A stretch of DNA of 64,000 bases from Saccharum officinarum (lineage: Eukaryota; Streptophyta; Magnoliopsida; Poales; Poaceae), in contig CM036158.1 of NCBI GenBank assembly GCA_020631735.1, positions 84,827,914-84,891,913 on the forward strand, in the 5' to 3' direction. Position 1 is the first letter of the stretch. Each line of letters opens with the position of its first letter. Shown one piece after another: positions 10,240 to 19,400 of the stretch. The position numbers and the translations under genes were made by a program. The notes under the pieces were generated by a model that worked only from the letters and a program-made list of their open reading frames with translations, did not search any database and was not told the DNA's origin.

Positions 10240-11060
10240 CAGGCCATATATATTCCCCCAAACCCAAATCTCCACCCACCCCTGGCCGCCGCCTCCTGCT
10301 GCACGATGCCCCCCACTGGAGCATGGCCCACCGTCCCTGGAGCGCTGCGGCCGGCCCCTGGAGCCCGCGTGGCTGCCCCCTGGAGCTCCGACGGTGGGTG
10401 TGCGACGAGACTGTCACGTGCGGGGACAGCGACAACGATGGCACCCTAGAGCTCGCGCCCATGCGCGGTAGGGCTATGGCGAACGGCGACTACGACGCAT
10501 AGCGGACAAGGATGGCGGTGGCGGGCACACGGTGGGCCAGCTGCGAGCCTGGCGACACTCCTTCCTCGCCTGTGGCAACGGTGCTCCCTCTCCCGACAAT
10601 GTTCTTCTCTCACACCGAGCAGGGGCGACGACGGCGTGTGGGTGTAGCAGAGCAGCGACGTGCAATAGCGCAGGGCAGGCGGATGGCATGACGGCGGCAG
10701 TGGCCCATTCCCGGCTACCCAATGATGGCCCTGCACGCAACTTTGACGGCACGACCCTGCCCCTCCCCACGCCTCCTCTCCTCAAATTCGGCGGCGGTGG
10801 CTCCTCCCCCTCGGCTGGAGCACACGGATCCAGGGACGGCTCACGGATGACGCGCGGCCCCTGCCTTCCACCCGGTGGCACCCTTGCCTTTCAATCGGCG
10901 TGCCTCATTTCACTCCCCACCGGCGACGCCCGTTCTCCTTCCTTACCAGCGACACATCCGGCTCTATCGCCCGCGGTGGATCTAGTGACCTGCGGCGACT
11001 CCCTCCATGCTGACAGCACGCGCGCCCGACCGCTCGTGGGCCAACGGTGTACCTACTAGC
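10240..11060 (+). other. GC-rich block with promoter-like start, coding unproven
   Basis: A CCATATATATTCCCC TATA-like stretch lies at about 10243-10257. About 50 bases further on, the sequence turns strongly GC-rich and open frames appear on both strands. None has a recognisable domain and all are Pro/Arg/Ala/Gly-rich. Similar GC-rich islands occur at 13170-13400. It may be a captured promoter-exon fragment inside a TE, but I cannot support a gene. Confidence 0.3.
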
Positions 11061-11221
11061 TGTGGCTCCTCGCGCGACAATGGCAGCTAGCTGCACCTAC
11101 GATTTCGTTAGTAATTGCTGCCTCGATGACATGCCTTGCTGATGTTCGATGAATTAACTTGTTATGATAGTTTGAATGGCATGACTGAAGCCAAGGTGTT
11201 TGTTGAAATGAATAGCCCATC

Positions 11222-11289
11222 TGCTAGTTCCTAAGTTGATTGAGTGCAATACATTTGCTAGTTCCTAAGTTGATTGAGTGCAATACATG
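11222..11289. repeat. 34-bp tandem duplication
   Basis: The unit starting TGCTAGTTCCTAAGTTGATT occurs twice head to tail with one or two differences at the unit ends. Confidence 0.85.
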
Positions 11290-11827
11290 GGATTCTATGC
11301 TTCTTGTGCTATGAGTTCTTACAGGGCTCTGCCTTCTTCCTTGCAGGGCTGAACGTGTTATTATGCCATAGGCTTCAAATTTTTTAGGCCAACCGTGTAA
11401 TAGATTGTATGCTTCCTGTGATGTCCTCCACCGATTGGCAGCATCGAATCCCTCCACTAGATGTTTCTATGCCATGTTTAAACATTTTTTGTGTGAGGAA
11501 TATGGCCATAGGTTTCAATTTTTTCATGCCAATCGTGTAATAGCTTGTATGTTTCTTGGGACGTGTTATTAGCTTGTTCAAATTATTTATGCTTCTAGTT
11601 CATTGCTTTTGGTTCCTATGCTTGTATGCACAAGTTTTTATGCTTGTCGATGGCTGCAAGGACAACACAAATTTGACCAAAAAGTTGATTTACACGCAAT
11701 TTTGGATTTTCGATGTACATTCCAACTGCTTTATCTCCATTGAGCTTTGTATTCTTGTCAAGTTAGATTTATATGCTACGTTGTTGTGATTTTGCATTAA
11801 TGTAGCTGACATTAGTTTCACGAATAG

Positions 11828-11932
11828 GTTTGTGCACATGCTAAAACATGATTCCATGCCTTTCTTGCCGCTATAAGGTTTTTGCGCCTACTGAAACATG
11901 TTTCTATATCTTTCTTGCCGCTGTAAGTTTTT
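11828..11932. repeat. Copy 1 of a ~100-bp segment duplicated at 13054-13142
   Basis: It contains repeated phrases of the type AAACATGTTTCTATGCCTTT and CTTGCCGCTATAAGGTTTTT. The same pair of phrases occurs at 13054-13142. Confidence 0.5.
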
Positions 11933-12009
11933 CTACACATGGATTAGATTCTTAATATTTGGATAGTTAACTACTCATTTTGGATGCTAATAGGCGGCTG
12001 CTAGTCCGG

Positions 12010-12125
12010 TAATCTAGCGGCAAGGTTTCTATGTGGTTTAGGTAGAAGCATGCAGTTGTCATTGTGATAATCTAGTGGCAAGGTTTCTATGCACTTTAGG
12101 TAGATGCATGCAGGTGTCACCAATT
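12010..12125. repeat. 58-bp imperfect tandem duplication
   Basis: TAATCTAGCGGCAAGGTTTC and TAATCTAGTGGCAAGGTTTC start two adjacent 58-bp units that both end in a GCATGCAGGTGTCA-like phrase. Confidence 0.75.
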
Positions 12126-12534
12126 GCAAGCTTTCATTCCTAATTTTCTTGTTTTTTCCTCAATTCGTATCGTACTCAATTGTAGTCTCAATTTAATCAT
12201 TAAGTGTTATTTTATCGTTGATTGCAGCCTTGGACTTTCTTGTTTCTATGCCATGGATTTTTATGTTTTGATTCGATTTAGTTGTAGCCTTGCGAGTTGT
12301 GGCAAACGAAGAACTAGCAATGCAAGCAAGCATGGTTTCATATGCCTTTTTGTGCCTGTCAACATATTTACTGCTGAGAGATGATTTTAGTGTGAATGAA
12401 ATTGAAATCTTTAATTTTCGAATGCATTAATGTAGCTAATATTAGTTTCATTACTATTTTTATGCTTCTCCTTGATATGATGTGCAATAAAACTGATGTC
12501 TTAACTTTTTGTCACGGGGGATTTCTATTTTAGA

Positions 12535-12745
12535 CATTGTTGGAACAAATTTCTATATATTATTGTTGCACATTTTTTATATTGTTGGAGTAGCTTTCTG
12601 TGCACTACTACATAATTCTATACATTGTTGGAACGCACTTCTATGCATTGTTAGAACACTTTGACATACATTGTTAGAACAGTTATCTGTACACTTCTAC
12701 ATAATTCCATACATTGTTGGTACACAATTTTATACATTGTTCTAT
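12535..12745. repeat. Diverged repeats of an ATTGTTGGAACA unit, cluster 1
   Basis: ATTGTTGGAAC-type phrases followed by TTCTATGCA or CTGTGCACTTCTACA recur every 25-35 bases. About 150 bases of the cluster (12588-12740) align with 13518-13668, showing a higher-order duplication. Confidence 0.7.
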
Positions 12746-13474
12746 GCGTTGTTTGGGTTGGGACCGTCACGATGCTGATACAATAATCCCCTAGAAGAGA
12801 GGGTATTTTGCGTTCTATGCACTGTTCCTCTATTAATTATATGTCCCCAAAGTGAGAATAATGGTTTAGGTTGGGGCCATCACAGTTTTGGAGAAAATAA
12901 CCCCCCATAGAGATGGGTTTTATTGGGTTCTTTTTTAATTTATTATCTCTCTATTAATTATACATCCGTCCAAGTAGGAGGCAAGGTTTGGGTTAGGACC
13001 ATAATAGATTTTTGTGCTTGAAAAAAAATGTTTACATGTCCTTATCGTTGTAAGGTTTCTGCGCGTATTAAAACACGTTTCTATGCCTTTCCTTTGCCAC
13101 TATAAGATTTTTGCACCTTCTAAAACATGTTTCTATGCCTTTGTTGTGATGTAGGATGGTTGGAAGGATTCTTCTGTGCAGCCTCCCCCTGCTGCCTCGT
13201 CGGGCCCAATACCCCCTGTTGTCCCTGCTCGATCGACTCGCGGCACGTGACCACCTCCTTCGCAATCGGTGCCATGGGGCGAACTCATCCCCAAGTGGCG
13301 GCACGTGGCCACCCCCTCATCGACCGGTGGCCCAACCTCCCAATGGTGGATCTATGCGCATCCTCCCATCCCCTCTTTCCAATGGGGCTGCTTGCTTTGA
13401 TTTTGTTTGTTGTTTTTTGTGTTCTTATGCTTGTGTGCATAAGTTTTCATGCATGGCTAAACTGTAACTTGGAA

Positions 13475-13690
13475 TGTATTTTATACATTGTTACAACAAA
13501 TTTGTATAAATTTTGGGGCAGTTATCTGTGCACTTCTACATAGTTATATAAATGGTTGGAGCACTCTTCTATGCATTGTTAGAACACTATGGCATACATT
13601 GTTGGAACAATTATTTGTACGCTTCTACACAACTCTATACATTGTTGGTACACAATTCTATACAATGTTGGAACAGTTTCTATGCGGTTT
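13475..13690. repeat. Diverged repeats of an ATTGTTGGAACA unit, cluster 2
   Basis: Second cluster of the repeat described at 12535-12745, in the same order and orientation about 930 bp downstream. Between the clusters lies a GC-rich island (13170-13400) whose short open frames show no domain. Confidence 0.7.
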
Positions 13691-13744
13691 TATTCATCGA
13701 ACTACTAATTTCTATGCAATATCGGTGCCAAAAACGTTTCTGCG

Positions 13745-14130
13745 CATCTTGACCATTAACGTAGGGCCAAGATGCATCCTTGGAGGCGGTAGAAGAAGGT
13801 CACAGAAGATGACAGGTGGGGCCCATAGCAGCAGGCCAGGCGGCACAAGGGGTGGGTCTGGTTGGCACCCCCCAGAAGGTTCTTATGCTTCCCTTTGCGC
13901 CGGTGTCTTCTGGTGTCTTCCTGATTCTTCTAGCGTAGTTTTCATCGCGGGAAAGTTTCATCTTTTATACAATTAAATCTTCCTTTGTATGCTTTATGGA
14001 ATAATCCCTAGAAAAATAAAAATTCACCAAAACTCATAGAAATTGTCAGTAATAACCTTCTATTCTATGATATTTATGCATTTCATAAGGAAGGTTGACG
14101 GTTGATGATATACGTTAACTACCGTCAACA
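13745..14130 (-). repeat. 3' LTR (start of U3) of Athila-lineage element A
   Basis: On the minus strand it starts at 14130 with TGTTGACGGTAGTTAACG, directly after a polypurine tract. Its sequence parallels the E2 LTR (19040-19400): shared phrases include GTAGGGC, GGTGTCTTCTGG, and AAAATTCA(A/C)CAAA. The left end cannot be fixed because similarity fades near 13745, so the LTR is either truncated or diverged there. Confidence 0.6.
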
Positions 14131-14146
14131 AACCCCCCCACACTTA
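14131..14146 (-). promoter_or_regulatory. Polypurine tract of element A
   Basis: AACCCCCCCACACTT on the plus strand is a G-rich polypurine tract on the minus strand, immediately upstream of the TGTTGACGG LTR start. This is the expected site for plus-strand DNA priming. Confidence 0.6.
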
Positions 14147-14639
14147 GGCTTTTACTCGTCCTTGAGAAAAGGTTGGATTATCAAGATAGATTAGATAGGA
14201 TAGATTACTTAAGACATAACTTTAGAACAAAACATCAACACAAGACTATTCCTAGTTATTCATGCACTGCGGGATTCAAAGTTTCTACCATGAAACTTTG
14301 GGTGGTTGAAGAACAGAACAGCTTGAAACATATCACTCTCTTCCATCAGTCAAGTCAATTGGAGAATTGGTTTAGAAATTTGAAAACAAAACATAGCTTA
14401 CCTTCTCTCTTTGCAGTACTCTCAAATCACTCATATATGTAGTATTTTTGGATCCTCACCAAGGCATAGATGATTGCCTTTTTATCCTACTTCTAAAAGC
14501 TTATGTGGATCTCAGGTAGGTATGAAAAATGTAAGAACATACTTGCGTTGTATATGTTGTAAAGTCAAAACAAGGATGTAAGGAGAAAAAATGTCATACT
14601 CTTAAACCAAGATGTGCAAGTGTGTGGAATATATAGGAG

Positions 14640-15358
14640 GGAGACGTTAGCCTCGATGGGCAAGTGGTGGCCAAGAAGGATACTTTTCGGTATTTAGGGT
14701 CGATGCTACAAAAGGATGGAGACATTGATGGAGATGTTAGACATAGAATTTCAGCCGACTGGTTGAAATGACGTCAAGCTTCTAGCGTTCTCTGTGACAA
14801 AAGGGTGCCTCAGAAGCTGAAAGGTAAGTTCTATAGGACGACGATTCGTCCGGCGATATTATACGGTGCTGAGTGTTGGTCTACAAAAAGGCGACATGTC
14901 CAGCAATTGAGTGTAGCAGAGATGCGTATGTTGCGTTGGTGTTGTGGGCACACAAGGAGGGATAGAGTCCAGAACGATAATATTCGGGATAGGGTTGGGG
15001 TGGCACCAATTGAGGAGAAATTGATTCAACATCGGTTGAGATGGTTTTGACATGTCCAACGGAGGCCTCCTGAGGCGCCAGTGCGTAGTGGAGTTCTAAA
15101 GCGGGACGATAATGTAAAGAGCGGTAGAGGTCGACCTAAACTAACTTGGGACGAGTCCGTTAAGAGAGATCTTAAGGAGTGGAATATCTCCAAGGATTTT
15201 GCTATGGACAGGAGCGCTTAGAGATTGGCAATCAACGTGCCTGAACCGTGACATCTTTTTGTCTTGTGCCATTTATGTCCTTTTATGTGTCTCCCTGTTT
15301 CTCGTCTCTTTTGGGTTTCATCTCTAGCCTACCCCAACTTACTTGGGACAAAAGGCTA

Positions 15359-15423
<65 letters not shown>
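14640..15423 (+). mobile_element. 5'-truncated RTE-clade LINE with (TTG)n tail
   Basis: The plus strand encodes the C-terminal part of an RTE-type reverse transcriptase: [15 protein letters not shown], then [31 protein letters not shown], and GRGRPKLTWDESVKRDL. It is followed by the family's 3' untranslated phrase CCTACCCCAACTTACTTGGG and a (TTG)21 tail. The catalytic RT core is missing (5' truncation). At least three in-frame stops interrupt the frame: near 14767, after RWF at about 15048, and near 15220. It lies in element A's spacer. The flanks ATATATAGG (left) and TATATGG (right) look like a decayed target duplication. Confidence 0.85.
15361..15423. repeat. (TTG)21 microsatellite, tail of the RTE LINE
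   Basis: An uninterrupted TTG run of 63 bases. It creates poly-Val and poly-Cys chance ORFs. RTE LINEs typically end in such simple repeats. Confidence 0.95.
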
Positions 15424-15424
<1 letters not shown>

Positions 15425-16507
15425 ATATGGTGGCTATCGTAATTCTACTATGCTCTTCGAAAACATGTCTATCTTGTTTGGAACTTGAAAACTTTTGCTA
15501 GAGTGTATGGGCTATCTTCTTATTTCTTTCTTTTTTTAACTTTATTTGGACACTTGTCCATTTTTTCAATACTTTTACTTTTGCATAGCCACATACCTCC
15601 TTTTTGCAATTGGAAAATTTCAAGAGAAGACATTTATAAAAGACAGTTATTCCTAAATATTTTTTTGTTTGTGTTCTCTCCTAGTGTAGGAGTAAAACAA
15701 TTTAAGTGGATAGAAAAGTATGTTTTCATGTACTCCCAGTGTAGGATCAGCAGGTATATGTGGTTGTACGTGATCTTGATCTTGGAAGCATGATAAATTT
15801 CTCAACAAGGGTCAACAAGGTTTGACCAAAGTCAACACTAATACAAGCAGTAAATATAGAAGGTTTATCTATCCTATGTATGGCTCTAGTTGGACATTGC
15901 TTTTACTACAAAGGAGAAGTGTAGCTATTCTTTTTTAACTTTTGAAATAAAATCTTCTCCAAAGACAAAACATCAAAAATTAAGTTCTCATTATTCTATT
16001 ATCTCATATTCCTCAATAACTTAAGTAATCATGGGGTCCCTAATAATAAGTTCCCAACAACAACATGACTTCTAGAAAAAGTATTATGTGAGTTTATTCT
16101 TAAGTTATGAATTAAATAACCTTTCCTATCTAATTAAGGGTGTTTTAACATGTGATTTTCAATTCGGATCAAAACAAAAGTGAAACATATTTAATTATAG
16201 AGTATTGGGCTCAAACCTGACCGTGGACGAAATGAGACAGGAGAGGGGGAAGTAGTGGGTCGATTGGCCCAGTAGGGTGAGGCCGGGTGGCACCCCATGG
16301 TGTCCTCTTGGGGCCCACTTTGCCATGTATGGTCCTCGGTTGATTGTTGTCCGAATTACGTGATTTTTGTGATTGAATTCTTTTTCATGGTCGCGGTGTG
16401 TCACCCCTACACTTGTTTTTCTATATACTTTCTACACAACATTTGGAGATAAACACATACCAAAAATAGAGAGAGAGAGCAGGTAATCTTGATAATTGAA
16501 TAAAGCA

Positions 16508-16520
16508 CTTTATTTATTCA
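16508..16520 (-). terminator. Poly(A)-like signal after the accessory ORF
   Basis: The minus strand reads GAATAAATAAAG about 150 bases after the accessory ORF stop codon, in AT-rich surroundings. Confidence 0.35.
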
Positions 16521-16660
16521 AACCTAACAAAACATTGCTCTAACAAATTGAGCTATCACTGACCAAACACTTAGGGCACGAACAAACCTAACTTTTAACG
16601 AAGCTAATAATTTATACCTAACACTCATGTGCCTTATTTACCATGATAACTTGAGGATAA

Positions 16661-17311
16661 TTAATCCTTCTTCTTAGAAGGGAGATTCTTTAATTTTTCA
16701 ACCTCTTTCCTAAGTTTACAAATTTCTCTAGTATTAGTTTCTATCTGCGCTGTGATGTTTTTCATTGTCGTATGCTGGAGATCTCTATTCGCCTGCATGG
16801 CAACCATCTATTGCTTTATGGCTTCAAATCTTTCTTCCAGTATAGCAATGGTGATCTTTGGATGTCTTGCTTCTCTTTTGAATAGTGGTGGAGGTGCAGA
16901 TCTCTTAGGAGCTTCTCGAGGAGGTAGGAATCAGACTTGTCCTGGAGGTGCGCGAATTCTGTCAAGGGAGACACGGGAGGTAGTAGCATACTTCACACAG
17001 GTGACATCTTCGAACTTGTTGGTCTTCACATTGATGACCCTCTCATTGTCCTTGGGAGGTAGCACCTTGGTGCCTTGCGGAACAGCGACCTTCTTGTCCT
17101 TCGAAGCTCTGGGTTGGTGGCACTGCTACTAATGCCTTCAGCGGGACAACGATGAAAGGTTTAGCATTAGGGACAGGGGTGATGGCCATAGCTTCTTCTT
17201 AATAGGAACAAGGGCCAGAGCTTCTTTCTTGACAGGGACAATGGCCAGAGCTTCCTCCTTCAGGATCTTGTTGAGGTCGGTCCCGAAGATGATCATCTCT
17301 TTTCTGGTCAT
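16661..17311 (-). pseudogene. Accessory ORF downstream of integrase in element A, broken
   Basis: The frame starts MTRKEMIIFGTDLNKIL, then three tandem copies of a KKEALAxVPV-like unit. It continues in other frames through a Lys-rich and Pro-rich middle (NVKTNKFEDVTCVKYATTSR, then a proline-rich stretch) to a C-terminal coiled coil (ITIAILEERFEAI, then MKNITAQIETNTREICKLRK). It ends at TAA at 16661. Frame changes occur in the repeat zone and near 17100, and two in-frame stops lie near 16937 and 16829. I recognise no domain. The position matches the extra or env-like ORFs some Athila/Tat elements carry between integrase and the 3' LTR. It has its own upstream TATA box and a downstream AATAAA. 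Confidence 0.55.
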
Positions 17312-17400
17312 TGGAGCTTGGAGGAGGAGAGGAGAGGACTTTCTCTATGGAAAGGAGAGAAGGCTTTGATGGTATGAGGTTAGAGGGGGGTCTAGGCTCG

Positions 17401-17408
17401 TTTATATA
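17401..17408 (-). promoter_or_regulatory. TATA box upstream of the accessory ORF of element A
   Basis: The minus strand reads CCTATATAAACG, followed by a CT-rich leader (CCTTCTCTCC, CCTCTCCTCTCCTCCTCC) and the ATG 90 bases downstream at 17311. TATA-to-ATG spacing and a pyrimidine-rich leader fit a plant RNA polymerase II promoter. It lies outside any LTR, about 300 bases after the integrase stop. Confidence 0.5.
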
Positions 17409-17705
17409 GGGGCATCAACTTGCAGCATGGATCAAGATTCATCTTGTCATGGTTCTGTACGAAAGAATTTTCGAATCACGTCAAAAACTATGGGATTAGA
17501 ACGAGAATGGTCGTAGAAGGTTAGAGAGACTTGAGATAAGGGGAGAGGTGGAGTTGGGGGCTGGGCGGCATTAAGGGCCTAGACCGACCAATCCTACAAG
17601 TCAGCCCCTCGGGGTGGCTTTCATCATGGTGCCTTCTACTTCCATTTACTACCAGATAAACATATTTTCGCTAATCTTTCATAACGGAGAGTACGACTAT
17701 CGTAA

Positions 17706-17752
17706 TTATGGTAAATTAATGAAATTAAATTCAGCAACTACCTCATTAGGTG
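17706..17752 (-). pseudogene. Last codons of element A integrase, separated by the E2 insertion
   Basis: Immediately after the E2 3' LTR end the minus strand carries CCTAA (the duplicated target) and then about a dozen codons rich in acidic and hydrophobic residues, ending in TAA at 17706-17708. Joined in frame to the integrase that stops at E2's other end (37620 or 54984), this gives a normal-looking integrase C-terminus. The frame continuity, together with the TTAGG duplication, locates E2's insertion a few codons before the integrase stop. Confidence 0.65.
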
Positions 17753-19400
17753 TTGACATTAATTAACGCAATCGCTAAATAGCAATGGTGCTAAAAATGC
17801 ATGGTAATAAATTAACATGTCTCTAAATGCTAGTCACCTTTTATATTTATCTATACTTCTTAGCATGGAACTAGGTTGTCATCCCTAATGAATAAAGCTT
17901 AGAAGTATATAAGTGGCATTATGATTTTATATGACTAGATAGAAATATAAATGATATAAAGATATGATCAATTAAGATTAAGAACAATTAAGAACATCTG
18001 CAAGTGGACAGATAATTATACCATTGTAGCATTTTACCTAGAATATTACCAGGTTGTCATTTATAATTTTATCACTGGAAAGGTCTAGCTAAACTTCTAT
18101 CTAGAGTATTGATAAACTTTATTTTCATGATAAAAAGAGTAAACCAATGTTATGCACTCTTACTCAATAACAGGGATAAGTCACATGTATATATATATAT
18201 AGATCAGTCATCATAAATAAATAAGTAGATACACTCCGAGCTTCCTAACTATTACTAATAACGTAATCTAATCAGAATATTAGAGGAATAATTACTAAGT
18301 ATTCAAGTTACATGTCAAGCTTCTACAACTAATAATCATCAAGTAATACTACCATATGTCCCAACCATAATGGAGCCATGAACAGGAGAAGTTGAGTTCA
18401 GAAACATCTGATATATGAATATATCCTTAACCAGACAATGTTATTCTATCAATAATCCACTGCATAGGGGAAGACTACAGAGAACTCAATGGGCCTATAA
18501 AAGTCACACCCATGATCTACCACATGACCCTGAACAACTGGAGGCCTCCGCAGATATGCAAAGCATCTAAGCACCACACTTACATAATGCATACCACTCA
18601 TCTTATGGCCAAATAGACGAGTGCTATATGAACATGTGATCAAACTAAATAGCAACCTAACTATACTAGAATTGAAGTAGACAATGAACGATGCATTCAA
18701 GAACATAATAAAGATGAAGAATAATGTTGACATTGCAATAATTGTGCAAAGACAGAATTACAATAAGAGCGGAGAACTAGAACATTACTAGAACTCCACG
18801 CTCGCCAACGATCGGAAATCCAAGCTAGGCTGACTCAGCTTGACTTCCTCTAGACCAGATCTAACTATGCTAAAGCTATGAACTAGAGGAACTCTGATGA
18901 TCTAGAGTTTCTGGCTTCGGATGAACTAATCTTTAAATGACTTGATGCCTTCATGGGGGGTCTAGCCATGTATTTATACCCCGTTGGCATGCACGCAAGC
19001 CATTGGATCAAACTGACTTCACGTAGGGCTAGGATTGATCCTCAAGGTCGGTAGAAGAATACTATAGAAGCTCGTGGAAGGGAAGAGAAAGGGGTAGCCG
19101 CCCGGCCACACCCCTGCCCGGCCGGCCCCACCTGGCAGGCACTCGGCCTTCGCTTCGTTCTGGTGTCTTCTGGGGTCTTCTATAATATACTAGTATTTAT
19201 CTCACAGCGAAATTCCAAAAATTCTTTTAATAATTAGGTATCTCGCTCCACTTTTCTACATTACTCCCTACAAACATTAAAATTCAACAAAGCTCATGGA
19301 ATTCGTCGGATAACACCCTAGTCTTCTATGTTTTCATGTATTTTGACCATTCTCTCATGTTTATTTTACTATATATTGTTGACATTAACGACCGTCAATA
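17753..19400 (-). repeat. 3' LTR of E2
   Basis: 1648 bp. Plus-strand left end TGTTGACATTAATTAACG, right end ACGACCGTCAATA, so the terminal CA has decayed to TA. A polypurine tract follows at 19401. The minus-strand TATA box is at 18978-18971. The U3 part (19040-19400) matches the truncated 5' LTR at 37270-37619, with roughly one difference per ten bases by eye. TTAGG at 17748-17752 pairs with TTAGG after the other end of E2. Short open frames inside have no domain. Confidence 0.7.
18971..18978 (-). promoter_or_regulatory. TATA box in the E2 LTR
   Basis: The minus strand reads GGTATAAATACATGG inside the LTR, about 420 bases from the U3 start. This is the expected place for LTR promoter activity, although here it is in the 3' LTR. 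Confidence 0.5.

Larger units (their letters stand above)
14131..17752 (-). mobile_element. 3' part of Athila-lineage element A: integrase tail, accessory ORF and spacer
   Basis: Reading down the minus strand, this part holds the last codons of integrase (17752-17706), a promoter-like region, an accessory ORF (17311-16661) and a long AT-rich spacer ending at a polypurine tract. The spacer is recognisably homologous to the E2 spacer (19401-20420). Shared phrases include ACCAAGGCAT, TTGTAAAGTCAAA, ATGGGCTATCTT, GACACTTGTCCATTTTTTC, and a pair of blocks around TCCTACACTxGGAG. An RTE LINE interrupts it. The segment 16195-16440 is GC-richer and carries no recognised gene. Confidence 0.6.

Noticed and set aside
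13127..13976. Plus-strand ORFs of up to 162 codons
   Set aside because: They cross the ATTGTTGGAACA repeat arrays and the LTR of element A; composition is repeat-driven.
15248..15488. ORFs with long poly-Cys or poly-Val
   Set aside because: Translation of the (TTG)21 microsatellite.
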